From: Stenotrophomonas pavanii
Lineage (GTDB): Bacteria; Pseudomonadota; Gammaproteobacteria; Xanthomonadales; Xanthomonadaceae
DNA: 64,000 nucleotides
Direction of reading: 5' to 3'
Assembly: GCF_900101175.1 (NCBI RefSeq)
Contig: NZ_FNFQ01000008.1
Span: 1 to 64,000 of the forward strand
Shown piece after piece: positions 53,858 to 63,027 of the stretch. Position 1 is the stretch's first letter; every line of letters begins with the position of its first letter. Made by a program: the position numbers and the translations under genes. The notes beneath the pieces are model-generated. The model was given only the letters and a program-made list of their open reading frames with translations, was not told where the DNA came from and ran no database searches.

Positions 53858-53971
53858 GTAGTGCCGGCCGCTGGCCGGCGTCTGATGCTTCTGGGGTTGC
53901 CGGCCAGCGGCCGGCACTACCCCTCATCCACGCATGGCGTGACACAGCATCCACGCATGGCGTGGGGTTAC
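53858..53971. repeat. Cluster of four SMAG-type hairpins between tsaC and topA
   Basis: GTAG at 53858 heads a TGCCGGCC-GCT-GGCCGGC hairpin. The inverted copy ends in CTAC at 53917-53920. Two CATCCACGCATGGCGTG hairpins follow. The last one (about 53948-53971) has the variant head GTAA on the minus strand, which is the topA stop. Confidence 0.82.
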
Positions 53972-56442
53972 TTCGCGGCCTTCTTGACCGCCTTCTTGAC
54001 GGCCTTCTTCGCCGGCGCCTTCTTTGCGGCCGCCTTCTTTACTGCCTTCTTGGCCGCGGCCTTCTTCGGCGCCGCTTCCTTCTTCACCGCCGCCTTCTTG
54101 GCCGGCGCCTTCTTCGCAGCGGCCTTCTTGGCACCGAAGCCCTTGCGCACCGGCTTGCCGGTTTCTTCCATCAGCTGCTGCACTTCGGCCAGGGTCAGCG
54201 ATGCCGGCTCGCGATCCTTGGGGATCTTGCCGTTCATCCTGCCGTCGCTGATGTACGGGCCGAAGCGGCCGTTCAGCACCTGGATGTCGCTGCCTTCGAA
54301 CTCCTTGATGATCCGGTTGCGCGCGATCTCTTCCTTCTCTTCGATCAGGAATACGGCGCGGGCCAGGTCGATGGTGTACGGGTCATCTTCCTTCTTCAGC
54401 GAGGCGTAGGTGCTGCCGCGCTTGGCGAACGGACCGAAGCGGCCGATGCCGACGCTGACCGGCTCGCCGTTGTCCTCGCCCAGCGCACGCGGCATCAGGA
54501 ACAGTTCCAGCGCGTCTTCCAGCGAGATGGTGTGCATCGACTGGCCCGGGCGCAGCGAGGCGAACTTGGGCTTTTCCTCGGCGTCCTCCGCCGTGCTGCC
54601 GATGGCCGCATAGGGCCCGAAGCGGCCCAGCCGCACGCTGACCGGCTTGCCGGTCTTCGGGTCGGTGCCGAGCTCGCGCGCGCCACTGGCCTCGGCGCGG
54701 TCCACCGATTCCTTCTTGTCTTCCACCAGCTCCTTGAACGGCTCCCAGAAGCGGGCCATCAGCGGGATCCACTCTTCTTCGCCACGCGAGACGGCGTCGA
54801 GTTCGTCTTCAAGCTTGGCGGTGAAGTCGTAGTCCACGTACTGGGTGAAGTGGCTGGACAGGAACTTGGACACCGCGCGGCCGACGTCGGACGGACGGAA
54901 GCTGCGGCCTTCCATTTCCACGTACTTGCGGAACAGCAGGGTCTGGATGATCGACGCGTAGGTCGACGGACGGCCGATGCCGTACTCTTCCAGCGCCTTC
55001 ACCAGCGCCGCTTCGGTGTAGCGCGGCGGCGGCTGGGTGAAATGCTGCTCGGCCTGGATGCGTTCCAGCGGCACGCGGTCACCGGGCTTCATCGCCGGCA
55101 GCTTGCGGCCCTCGTCCTCGTCCTCGGCGCTCTTGCTGTCCTTGCCTTCCTCGTACACGGCCAGGAAACCGGGCACCACCACCGTGGTGCCGCTGGCACG
55201 GAACACGTGCTCGCTGCCAGCGGACAGGTCGACGCTGACGGTATTGAGCGTGGCCGGGATCATCTGGCAGGCGACGGCGCGCTTCCAGATCAGTTCGTAC
55301 AGGCGGCGCTCGTCGTCGGTCAGGAAGCGCGCCACCTGGGCCGGGGTGCGCAGGGCCGATGTCGGGCGCACCGCTTCGTGCGCTTCCTGGGCGTTCTTCG
55401 ACTTGGTCTGGTAGGTGTTGGGCTGGTCCGGCAGCGAGGCGATACCGTAATCACGGGCGATCACGTCGCGGATTTCAGCCAGCGCGTCCTGCGACAGGTT
55501 CACCGAGTCGGTACGCATGTACGAGATCAGGCCGACGGTGCCTTCGTCACCGATCGCCACGCCTTCGTACAGCTTCTGCGCCACCTGCATGGTCTTGCGG
55601 GTGGTGAAACCGAGCTTGCGCGAAGCTTCCTGCTGCAGGGTGGAAGTGGTGAACGGCGGCGCCGGGCGGCGCTTGCGCTCCTTGCTGGCCACGTCGGTGA
55701 CATGCAGCGAGCCCTGCGCGGCCTGCTGGATGCGCAGGCGGGCGGCTTCGGCGGTATCGCCGTCGGTGATGGTGAACTGCTCGAATTTCTGCCCGTCCAG
55801 CTTGACCAGCTTGGCGTTGAAGTGCTGCGACGGGTGGGCGCACTCGGCGGCGATCGACCAGTATTCGCGGGCGATGAACGCTTCGATCTCTTCCTCGCGC
55901 TCGACGATCATGCGCAGCGCCGGGCTCTGCACGCGGCCGGCGGACAGGCCGCGCTGGACCTTGCGCCACAGGACCGGCGACAGGTTGAAACCGACCAGGT
56001 AGTCCAGCGCGCGGCGCGCCTGCTGGGCATCGACCAGGTCGCTGGCGATCGCGCGCGGCTGGCTGATCGCTTCCTTGATCGCGCGCGGGGTGATCTCGGT
56101 GAACACCACGCGCTGCATCGGCTTGTCCTTGACCAGCCCGCGTTCCTTCAGGATCTCGGCGATATGCCAGCTGATCGCTTCACCCTCGCGATCCGGGTCG
56201 GTCGCCAGCAGGATGTCGTCGGCGCCCTTGGCGGCCTTGGCAATGGCATCGACATGCTTTTCATTCTTGTCGATCACGTCGTAGTGCATGGCGAACCCGT
56301 TGTCCGGGTCGACCGCGCCTTCCTTCGGAATCAGGTCACGCACATGCCCATACGAGGCCAGGACGGTGTAGTCCTTGCCGAGGTATTTGTTGATCGTCTT
56401 GGCCTTGGCCGGCGATTCAACGATGAGCAGGTGCTTGGGCAT
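53968..56442 (-). CDS. topA: DNA topoisomerase I with lysine/alanine-rich tail
   Basis: An 824-residue type IA topoisomerase that relaxes negative supercoils. Toprim domain from residue 1 (KHLLIVESPAKAKTINKYLG, DPDREGEAISWHI), catalytic Tyr308 in LISYMRTDSVN, and three FGPY-type C-terminal repeats (GRFGPYAAIG, GRFGPFAKRG, GRFGPYISDG). No CxxC zinc fingers are present. The last 55 residues are almost only Lys, Ala and Pro. The start at 56442 is the conserved MPKHLLIVE. Confidence 0.95.
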   Translation of the reverse strand: MPKHLLIVESPAKAKTINKYLGKDYTVLASYGHVRDLIPKEGAVDPDNGFAMHYDVIDKNEKHVDAIAKAAKGADDILLATDPDREGEAISWHIAEILKERGLVKDKPMQRVVFTEITPRAIKEAISQPRAIASDLVDAQQARRALDYLVGFNLSPVLWRKVQRGLSAGRVQSPALRMIVEREEEIEAFIAREYWSIAAECAHPSQHFNAKLVKLDGQKFEQFTITDGDTAEAARLRIQQAAQGSLHVTDVASKERKRRPAPPFTTSTLQQEASRKLGFTTRKTMQVAQKLYEGVAIGDEGTVGLISYMRTDSVNLSQDALAEIRDVIARDYGIASLPDQPNTYQTKSKNAQEAHEAVRPTSALRTPAQVARFLTDDERRLYELIWKRAVACQMIPATLNTVSVDLSAGSEHVFRASGTTVVVPGFLAVYEEGKDSKSAEDEDEGRKLPAMKPGDRVPLERIQAEQHFTQPPPRYTEAALVKALEEYGIGRPSTYASIIQTLLFRKYVEMEGRSFRPSDVGRAVSKFLSSHFTQYVDYDFTAKLEDELDAVSRGEEEWIPLMARFWEPFKELVEDKKESVDRAEASGARELGTDPKTGKPVSVRLGRFGPYAAIGSTAEDAEEKPKFASLRPGQSMHTISLEDALELFLMPRALGEDNGEPVSVGIGRFGPFAKRGSTYASLKKEDDPYTIDLARAVFLIEEKEEIARNRIIKEFEGSDIQVLNGRFGPYISDGRMNGKIPKDREPASLTLAEVQQLMEETGKPVRKGFGAKKAAAKKAPAKKAAVKKEAAPKKAAAKKAVKKAAAKKAPAKKAVKKAVKKAAK

Positions 56443-56536
56443 GGCAGCAGTGTCTGTGGGGCGAGCCGCAGGGGAGGGGCCGCTAGGGTGGAGCAAACGG
56501 CCGCATTAGTGAAGCGGCCACGGACAAATCAATACG

Positions 56537-56567
56537 CTGAACGCCCGGTAGTGTGCCGGGCGTTCAG
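56537..56567 (-). terminator. Perfect 12-bp hairpin between the RDD gene and topA
   Basis: CTGAACGCCCGG and CCGGGCGTTCAG enclose a seven-base loop. It lies 69 bases after the stop of the RDD gene and would end that transcript before topA. T-run is weak. Confidence 0.7.
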
Positions 56568-56635
56568 GTTTCACCTTATTAGAGGAATCACGCCCGGCCA
56601 GCCGCTGTCAAGCAGCCAGGCGTGAGGATGGCCGT

Positions 56636-57565
56636 TCAGGAGGCCATCTTGGCGATGAAGCCGACCGCGGCGACCAGCAGCGCCAGGCCCGCAAGCATCA
56701 GCAGGCCGGTCAGCACCAGGATCACGATGGTGACCGTGCCCAGCTCGCGGCGCTGCAGGTGCGGCTGGTCGGTGTAGGCCCAGCGGTCGACCACCAGGGT
56801 GTCGCAGATCATGTCGTGCAGGCCCTGCTTGCGCTCGGTGAAGGCTGCCATCAGGAAGCCGATGCCGAGGGTGAAGCTGCTCAGCAGCATGGCCCAGTAG
56901 CGACCGAAGGCGCGGCCTCTGGTCAGGCGTTCGCCGTTGCTGCGCACGACCTTGATGCCGACCGCCATCTTGCCCAGCGTGGCGCCGCCCTGCGAGGAAT
57001 GGAACCAGGTGTAGTAGGCCACGCCGATCACCAGGTTGATCAGGGCGCTGGCCAGCTGCGCGACGATCTCGATGGAGCTTTCGCCGCTGCCCACCGCGCC
57101 CATGCTGGCGCCGAGCACCACGCCGATGATGGCGCCGATGATGCCGCCCGGCACGGCCAGCACGAAGTAGTCGATCATGTAGGCCGCCACCCGCTTCCAG
57201 AAGCCGGCGTAGACCACTTCCCCGCCCACCACCGGCTGCGGGCCACCGGCAGCGGCGGTGCCCGGGGCGCTGTAGGGCGAGCTGCTGAGCGCGCCGGTGC
57301 CCGGCAGCGGTGCAGTGCCGTTGTCGATGGCGGCGTAGTCGCCGCGCAGGTCGAAGCCGCCACTGGCGGTGGCCGTGCTGGCGTCGGCGAGCGTCTGCAG
57401 GCCGAGCTCATCGACCACCTGGCGCAAGGCCGCCCACTGGGCCATGCCTTCGCGCCAGACCAGGGTGTCCAGGTTCAGTTGGCCGCGCTGGAAGCGCTGG
57501 CGGATCTCCTGGACCGGCAGCGGGCCCTGGCGTTGCTGTCCTTCGGCGTAGTACCACTCAGTCAT
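56636..57565 (-). CDS. RDD-family membrane protein with N-terminal GYF_2 domain
   Basis: A 309-residue protein. Residues 1-55 form a GYF_2 domain (WYYAEGQQRQGPLPVQEIRQRFQRGQLNLDTLVWREGMAQW). A Gly/Ser/Pro linker leads to an RDD domain with three or four membrane helices (GFWKRVAAYMIDYFVLAVPGG, and later GGATLGKMAVGIKVV, RAFGRYWAMLL, RKQGLHDMICDTLVV). A last helix ends the protein. RDD proteins may transport small solutes. GYF domains usually bind proline-rich partners. A second GYF protein lies next upstream. Confidence 0.9.
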   Translation of the reverse strand: MTEWYYAEGQQRQGPLPVQEIRQRFQRGQLNLDTLVWREGMAQWAALRQVVDELGLQTLADASTATASGGFDLRGDYAAIDNGTAPLPGTGALSSSPYSAPGTAAAGGPQPVVGGEVVYAGFWKRVAAYMIDYFVLAVPGGIIGAIIGVVLGASMGAVGSGESSIEIVAQLASALINLVIGVAYYTWFHSSQGGATLGKMAVGIKVVRSNGERLTRGRAFGRYWAMLLSSFTLGIGFLMAAFTERKQGLHDMICDTLVVDRWAYTDQPHLQRRELGTVTIVILVLTGLLMLAGLALLVAAVGFIAKMAS

Positions 57566-57614
57566 TGCATGTTCCCTGTTGGGTCGTCCTTGGAGGTGCA
57601 GCCGTGCGCGGGGT

Positions 57615-58373
57615 TCAGCCGCGGCACGACGGCGGCAGGTACTTGTCGTCGCTCTCGCCGCTGCATTGCCAGCGGCCGCTGTCGCGATCGTATTCCAGCC
57701 ACAGCAGGTCGCCATCGAGGCTCTTGCCGGGCACGGCCAGCGTGGCTTCGATGCCACAGTGGCCATTGTTGAAGCGGCCGATGTTCACCGCCGACAGGCC
57801 GGCCTGGGTGAAGTCGCCCGGGGCCGGGAAACCGGCATCGTTGGCACCCGGGCAGCGGCCTTCATCATCGGCGAAATGCTGCACCTGGTCCTTCAGTGGC
57901 TGCAGGGCATTGACCGCGGTGGCGACCTTGGCGCGCACGGTGTAGTCGTTGTAGGCAGGCAGTGCGATAGCCGCGAGGATGGCCACGATCGGCACCAGTA
58001 CCAGCAGCAGCCCGCCGCCGATGATCGCGGTCAGGGCGCAGCCGGAAAGCTTCTTTTTCGGCGGCGGCAGGACGCCGGCCGGGGCCGGGGTGGCATAGGG
58101 CGTGGACGGCGGCAGCACCGGCGGCTGCGGCGGCGGGGGTACGGCCGGTTCAGGCTCGGGCTCGGGCTCGGCGACCGGTGCGGCCACGTCCAGCGCCGGC
58201 ACGATCAGGCCCAGCTCATCGACCACGGTGCGCAACGGCTGCCATTGCGGCAGGCCGTCACGCCAGACCAATGTGTCCAGGGAGATCTGGTTGCTGCGGA
58301 ACAGCTCGACCAACTGTTCCGCCGGCAGCGGGCCTTGCTGCCGGTTGCCTTCTGCATGGAACCACTCGCTCAC
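57615..58373 (-). CDS. GYF_2 domain fused to type IV pilin-like domain
   Basis: A 252-residue protein. The GYF_2 domain (about 1-55, WFHAEGNRQQGPLPAEQLVEL) is followed by a Pro/Glu linker (about 62-105). A hydrophobic helix (112-138) then continues ALPAYNDYTVRAKVATAVNALQPLKDQVQHFADDEGRCPG, as in type IV pilins of the PilA/PilE type. A Cys pair near the C-terminus fits the pilin disulphide loop. The prepilin leader is not at the N-terminus, so it cannot be a normal pilus subunit. It is 49 bases upstream of the RDD gene. Confidence 0.85.
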   Translation of the reverse strand: MSEWFHAEGNRQQGPLPAEQLVELFRSNQISLDTLVWRDGLPQWQPLRTVVDELGLIVPALDVAAPVAEPEPEPEPAVPPPPQPPVLPPSTPYATPAPAGVLPPPKKKLSGCALTAIIGGGLLLVLVPIVAILAAIALPAYNDYTVRAKVATAVNALQPLKDQVQHFADDEGRCPGANDAGFPAPGDFTQAGLSAVNIGRFNNGHCGIEATLAVPGKSLDGDLLWLEYDRDSGRWQCSGESDDKYLPPSCRG

Positions 58374-58412
58374 GGGGACGCTCCTGAATGCGCTATGCCC
58401 CCAAGTGTACGG

Positions 58413-58886
58413 TCAGTGCAGGGGTTCTGGCTCGTCCATGAACATCTGCGTTTCCATCCAGGCATAGGCCGCTTCGGAGCCGGGCTGGTTGAACAGCACC
58501 ATCAGCACGACCCACTTCAGGTCGTCCAGGTCCAGTTCGTCCTGGTCCAGGGCCATTGCCCGGTCCAGTACCAGCTCGCGCTGGTCCGCATCGAGGATGC
58601 CGTGCTGCTCCAGGTACAGCAGGAAGCCACGGCATTCCACGTCCAGCTTGTCCAGCTCGGGACCATGGTAGATGCGCACGGGACCATCGACCCGCGCCTG
58701 GGCCACGCTCGGCCGCTGCGCGGCCAGGGCATCGAGCCAGTCGAACGCCTTGTTGATCTCGGTGGGGCTGAAACCGGCCTGGATCAGGCCGTTCTGGAGC
58801 GAATCGCGGTCACGGATCAGGTCCGCATCTTCGCTGAAATAGTGTTCAAACAGGTACAGCAGTACATCCAGGATGCTCTCTTTCAT
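58413..58886 (-). CDS. smg: Smg family protein (DUF494)
   Basis: A 157-residue protein: [78 protein letters not shown]. This matches Smg, found next to dprA in most beta- and gamma-proteobacteria. The function is unsettled. It is 43 bases downstream of dprA and probably co-transcribed. Confidence 0.95.
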   Translation of the reverse strand: MKESILDVLLYLFEHYFSEDADLIRDRDSLQNGLIQAGFSPTEINKAFDWLDALAAQRPSVAQARVDGPVRIYHGPELDKLDVECRGFLLYLEQHGILDADQRELVLDRAMALDQDELDLDDLKWVVLMVLFNQPGSEAAYAWMETQMFMDEPEPLH

Positions 58887-58929
58887 TGCCCCTCGGCCTG
58901 CGTCGCGCGACGCTGTGGAGGTGAAGAAA

Positions 58930-60057
58930 CTAGGGAGTTCGACAGTAGCGGCCGTGTACGCACACCACGATTCCCGCCAGTTCCATGGCCAGCAGCATGG
59001 AGGACACCTGTGACGCCGTCAATCCACAACGCGTGATCAGTGAATCCATACCGCTTGGGTTGTGGTCCAGCGCCCGCCACAAGCACTGGTAGTCAGGGTC
59101 GTCGGCCCAGCGCGCCGGCAGGAGCGCCGGCGGTGCCTGTTCAGTGGGGGTGGCCAGGCGCGATTGCAAGCCCGGCAGCTGCTGGCGGAGGGCGGGCGCC
59201 AGCAGTTCCAGGACGTCCTCGGGGCGCTCGACCAGCGCGGCGCCTTCACGGATCAGGCGGTGGCAGCCCGCCGCGCGCGGGTTCAGCACCGATCCGGGCA
59301 GTGCGCAGACCTCGCGGCCTGCCTCGGCGGCCAGCCGCGCGGTGATCAGCGCACCCGAGCGCTGGGCGGCCTCGACCACCACGGTCACCAGCGCCAGCCC
59401 GGCCACCAGCCGGTTGCGTGCAGGGAAGTGGCCGGGGCGGGCGGCCGTGCCGGGCAGGTATTCGCTGAGCACCGCGCCTTCGGCGGCGATGCGCGCCTGC
59501 AGCCGGGCGTGGCTGTCCGGATAGGCGCGGTCAGGGCCGGTGCCGATCACCGCCACGGTGCAGCCACCGGCGTCCAGCGTGGCCTGGTGCGCGGCCGCAT
59601 CGATGCCTGCGGCCAGGCCACTGGTCACGGCCAGGCCGGCCTCGACGAAACAGCCCGCAAAACGCGCGGCCAGTGCGCGCCCGCCCGGGGTGGGGGAACG
59701 GCTGCCGACCAGCGCCACCGAGGGGCGCCAGGCCAGGCAGGGATCACCGGCGACGAACAGCGCCAGCGGCGGGTTGGGCACCTCCAGCAGCGATGGCGGA
59801 AAGGCCGGATCGGTGCAGGGCAGCAGGTCATGGTTGTCCTGTTCCAGCCAGCGCAGGGTGGCTGCCCAGGCCCGGCGGTCAGGACGTTCCAGTGCGGCGC
59901 ATTGCTCCGGCGTGCAGCCGTGCGCGCGCCAGTTCGCGCTGCCCTGCGCGATGGCGGCCTGTGCATCGCCCGCGGCCTGCAGCAGGGCCCGTCGTGGCGC
60001 CAGTGCGCCTCCCGCCATCAACAGGCGCAGCAGCGCCTCATATGCATGCGTGGTCAT
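58930..60057 (-). CDS. dprA: DNA-processing protein DprA
   Basis: A 375-residue protein that loads RecA on incoming single-stranded DNA during natural transformation. The Rossmann-like core shows [49 protein letters not shown] and [23 protein letters not shown]-terminal winged-helix domain ends the protein. The length is typical. A terminator-like palindrome lies upstream. Confidence 0.95.
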   Translation of the reverse strand: MTTHAYEALLRLLMAGGALAPRRALLQAAGDAQAAIAQGSANWRAHGCTPEQCAALERPDRRAWAATLRWLEQDNHDLLPCTDPAFPPSLLEVPNPPLALFVAGDPCLAWRPSVALVGSRSPTPGGRALAARFAGCFVEAGLAVTSGLAAGIDAAAHQATLDAGGCTVAVIGTGPDRAYPDSHARLQARIAAEGAVLSEYLPGTAARPGHFPARNRLVAGLALVTVVVEAAQRSGALITARLAAEAGREVCALPGSVLNPRAAGCHRLIREGAALVERPEDVLELLAPALRQQLPGLQSRLATPTEQAPPALLPARWADDPDYQCLWRALDHNPSGMDSLITRCGLTASQVSSMLLAMELAGIVVCVHGRYCRTP

Positions 60058-60080
60058 CCCCTACTATCGGCCGGATACAA

Positions 60081-60104
60081 CGAAGGCGCCCTAGGGCGCC
60101 TTCG
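60081..60104 (-). terminator. Perfect 24-base palindrome between the LysM gene and dprA
   Basis: CGAAGGCGCCCT-AGGGCGCCTTCG is self-complementary. It lies about 107 bases after the stop of the LysM gene, whose transcript it probably ends. There is no long T-run. Confidence 0.75.
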
Positions 60105-60210
60105 CATGTGACCGTCAGGGTTTGCCGGAGCGCCCTGCAGGGTCGACTGTCAGTCGAGCATCGCGCACAGCGCGGGCGTTCTCGAGCATCTGGACGAAAA
60201 GCAACCGACT

Positions 60211-61341
60211 CTACTTTGCGTCCGGGTGCAGCGCGTTGTAACCCACCTGCACCGGCTTCACGCCCTGCATCACCAGCGCATAGCTGACGTTGTCGAAGGT
60301 ACGGAACACCATCGCATGCGCGGCATATTCGTCCGGCAGCGAGACCCGGCCGGCGCCGGTGCTGAGCGAATCGTCCATGCGCGAGGAGGTCGGGTACTTC
60401 ATGCGGTGCGCCACATGGCGGCCCGGGCGCCACAGCGAGAACACGGTGCCGTTGTCCACGCCCTGGGCCCGGCCGGCCGAGATCGCGATCACGTCGCGCG
60501 GGCCACCGGCGTTGAACATGTCGGTGACGGCCAGCACGCGCACGTCCACGCCCTCGACGCCGGCAGCGGGCACGTGGGGCACGAACTGCAGGTCGTACGG
60601 CCGCGCCTCGATCGGCACCAGGCGGTCGCCGGCGCGCACTTCGCGGCCGCCGACGTTCTTGTCCAGCACCAGCGTGGAGGCCTCGACCTGGCCGCCGGCG
60701 ATCCGGGTGATGGTGCCGGTGGCGACCTGGGCCAGCTCGTAGCCGAGCACGCCACGGCGCGCGTTGGGCGCGTTGTAGGCCTTCCACAGGTTGCCGCTGC
60801 CCGGGGTGACGTCGCCATTGGCGGTCAGGTCCTCGGTCGGCTTGGGCTGGGCGTAGCGCACGGTCGGGCGTACCACGGCCCAGCGCTGGCCCACCTGGGC
60901 ATCGGCCAGGCGCACGTAGACGGTGTCACCGCCCGCAGCGCGCAGGCGGCTGTCCTCCAGCCCGACCACGTAGGGCAGCTGCTTGACGCTGTCGACGACG
61001 CTCAGCTGCTTCAGGAACGGCTCGACCTGGGCCAGCGGAATGGCGTCGATCGGGGCCTCCTGGCGCGGACCGGCCTGGGACACGGTCACCCGGTCCAGGT
61101 AGGCCAGGCTCAGCACGTCACCGGGATAGATCAGGTGCGGGTTGGCGATCTGCGGATTGGCTTGCCAGATCTCCGGCCACAGCCAAGGCTTCTGCAGGAA
61201 ACGCGCAGCGATATCCCACAACGTATCCCCTTTTCGGACCACATAGGTGTCCGGGTGCCCGCCATTCACTTCCACGGCGGTAGCATAGGCAGCCACGGTC
61301 AGCATCGCCGCGGCGACGACCGTACGAAAACGAAGCAACAT
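60211..61341 (-). CDS. LysM-domain exported protein
   Basis: A 376-residue protein. Signal peptide MLLRFRTVVAAAMLTVAAYATA. One LysM domain (about 31-80, TYVVRKGDTLWDIAARFLQKPWLWPEIWQANPQI) binds peptidoglycan. The long C-terminal part is rich in beta pattern (GDTVYVRLADAQVGQRWAVVRP, AGDRLVPIEARPYDLQFVP) and of unknown role. Genes of this type lie next to dprA in many Xanthomonadaceae and Pseudomonas. It diverges from def with 126 bases between. Confidence 0.92.
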   Translation of the reverse strand: MLLRFRTVVAAAMLTVAAYATAVEVNGGHPDTYVVRKGDTLWDIAARFLQKPWLWPEIWQANPQIANPHLIYPGDVLSLAYLDRVTVSQAGPRQEAPIDAIPLAQVEPFLKQLSVVDSVKQLPYVVGLEDSRLRAAGGDTVYVRLADAQVGQRWAVVRPTVRYAQPKPTEDLTANGDVTPGSGNLWKAYNAPNARRGVLGYELAQVATGTITRIAGGQVEASTLVLDKNVGGREVRAGDRLVPIEARPYDLQFVPHVPAAGVEGVDVRVLAVTDMFNAGGPRDVIAISAGRAQGVDNGTVFSLWRPGRHVAHRMKYPTSSRMDDSLSTGAGRVSLPDEYAAHAMVFRTFDNVSYALVMQGVKPVQVGYNALHPDAK

Positions 61342-61467
61342 AGGTGTGAAGCCCTGATTCCCCAACAGGTCCACGCACTATAGTCCAGAAACCGGGGCGC
61401 AAGGCAAGCGTTGGAGCTAGAATCTGCGACGTATGCCGGCGTGCCGGCCCCCTACCCGGAAACAGCC

Positions 61468-61980
61468 ATGGCCCTTCTCCCCATTCTCGAGTTCCCCGAT
61501 CCGCGCCTGCGTACCAAGGCTGCGTTGATCGAAGCCGCCGAAGTCACCACGCCGGCCTTCCAGGAACTGATCGACAACATGTTCCAGACCATGTACGACG
61601 CGCCCGGCATCGGCCTGGCCGCCACCCAGGTGGACGTGCACAAGCGCTTCATGGTCATCGACGTCAGCGAAGAAAAGAATGAACCGCATGTGTTCATCAA
61701 CCCGGAAATCGTCGCCAAGGAAGGAGGCCGGGTGTACCAGGAAGGCTGCCTGTCGGTGCCGGGCATCTTCGCCGACGTGACCCGTGCCGACACCATCACC
61801 GTGAAGTACCTGGACCGCAACGGCCAGGAACAGCAGCTGGAGGCGGGTGAAGTCCTGGCGACGTGCATCCAGCACGAGATGGACCACCTGGACGGCAAGC
61901 TGTTCATCGACTATCTGTCGCCGCTCAAGCGCGAGATGGTGCGCAAGAAGCTGGCCAAGCAGCGCAAGCACGTGGCGTGA
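61468..61980 (+). CDS. def: Peptide deformylase
   Basis: A 170-residue metalloenzyme that removes formyl from the N-terminal Met of new proteins. The three motifs are complete: GIGLAATQ (47-54), EGCLS (92-96, metal ligand Cys94) and HEMDH (136-140, two His and catalytic Glu137). It is the first gene of the def-fmt-rsmB group. An in-frame start 19 codons upstream was rejected. Confidence 0.97.
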   Translation: MALLPILEFPDPRLRTKAALIEAAEVTTPAFQELIDNMFQTMYDAPGIGLAATQVDVHKRFMVIDVSEEKNEPHVFINPEIVAKEGGRVYQEGCLSVPGIFADVTRADTITVKYLDRNGQEQQLEAGEVLATCIQHEMDHLDGKLFIDYLSPLKREMVRKKLAKQRKHVA

Positions 61981-61990
61981 TCGCCGATCC

Positions 61991-62067
61991 GGGCCGCCCT
62001 TCGGGTGGCCCGTGCCTGCGCGACGCGCGCGGGCTCTACGGCGCCGGCCGACGGCGCCGTTTTCTTT
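61991..62067 (+). terminator. Two hairpins after def, the second with T-run
   Basis: GGGCCGCCC-TTC-GGGTGGCCC (61991-62011) is followed by CGGCGCCG-GCCGA-CGGCGCCG (62039-62059) and TTTTCTTT. The second fits an intrinsic terminator between def and fmt. It may be only partial, since fmt usually shares the def transcript. Confidence 0.7.
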
Positions 62068-62100
62068 CCTGCACGAATCCATCCTGCAAGTGGGGTAGCC

Positions 62101-63024
62101 ATGAGGATTGTCTTTGCCGGTACGCCGGAATTCGCGGTGTCGTCGCTGCGCGCTGCGGCGCGCCACCACGAGGTCGTGGCCGTCTATACCCAGCCTGACC
62201 GCCCGGCCGGCCGTGGCCGTGGCCTGGCGCCGTCGCCGGTCAAGCTCGAGGCCGTGGCCCGCGGCATTCCGGTCTACCAGCCCGAATCGCTGAAGGACCC
62301 GGCTGCCCAGCAGCAGCTGCGTGACCTGCAGCCGGACCTGATGGTGGTGGTCGCCTACGGCCTGATCCTGCCCAGGGCCGTGCTGGCGATCCCGACCCAC
62401 GGCTGCTGGAACGTGCATGCGTCGTTGCTGCCGCGCTGGCGTGGTGCCGCGCCGATCCAGCGCGCGATCCAGGCCGGTGACCCCACGACCGGCGTGTGCC
62501 TGATGCAGATGGAGGCAGGGCTCGACACCGGCCCGGTGCTGCTGCACCAGCCGTTGCCGATCACGGCGACCGATACCGGTGGCCAGCTGCATGACAAGCT
62601 GGCCGAACTGGGTGCACAGGTGCTGTCTGATGGCCTGGGCCTGCTGCGTGCCGGCATCAAGCCGATCGCGCGGCCGCAGCCGGAGCAGGGCGTGACCTAC
62701 GCGCACAAGCTGGACAAGGCCGAAGCCCGGCTGGACTGGGCGCAGGACGCCGATGCACTGGCGCGTACCGTGCGTGCCTTCAACCCGTGGCCGATCGCCG
62801 AGGCCACGCTGGCCGGCGAGCGCGTGCGCATCCATGGCGCGGTGGCGCTGGACGTGGCCCATGGCCAGGCGCCGGGTACCGTGCTGGCGGCCAGCCGCGA
62901 CGGCATCGACATTGCCTGCGGCCAGGGCGTGCTGCGCCTGCGCACGCTGCAGCGCGAAGGCGGCAAGGCGATCACCGCCGCTGACTACCTCAATGCACGC
63001 CGCGACCTGCACGTGGGGGCATAA
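62101..63024 (+). CDS. fmt: Methionyl-tRNA formyltransferase
   Basis: A 307-residue enzyme that formylates initiator Met-tRNA using 10-formyl-tetrahydrofolate. Marks are [13 protein letters not shown] at the start, [20 protein letters not shown] with Asn104 and His106, and Asp142 in [11 protein letters not shown], the catalytic trio. The C-terminal tRNA-binding domain begins near 205. A GTGGGG stretch precedes the ATG at 62101. Confidence 0.97.
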   Translation: MRIVFAGTPEFAVSSLRAAARHHEVVAVYTQPDRPAGRGRGLAPSPVKLEAVARGIPVYQPESLKDPAAQQQLRDLQPDLMVVVAYGLILPRAVLAIPTHGCWNVHASLLPRWRGAAPIQRAIQAGDPTTGVCLMQMEAGLDTGPVLLHQPLPITATDTGGQLHDKLAELGAQVLSDGLGLLRAGIKPIARPQPEQGVTYAHKLDKAEARLDWAQDADALARTVRAFNPWPIAEATLAGERVRIHGAVALDVAHGQAPGTVLAASRDGIDIACGQGVLRLRTLQREGGKAITAADYLNARRDLHVGA

Positions 63025-63027
63025 GCG

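Noticed and set aside
53830..56625. Long plus-strand open frame of 931 residues
   Set aside because: It covers the complement of topA and nearby repeats, with His/Asp/Arg-rich shadow sequence.
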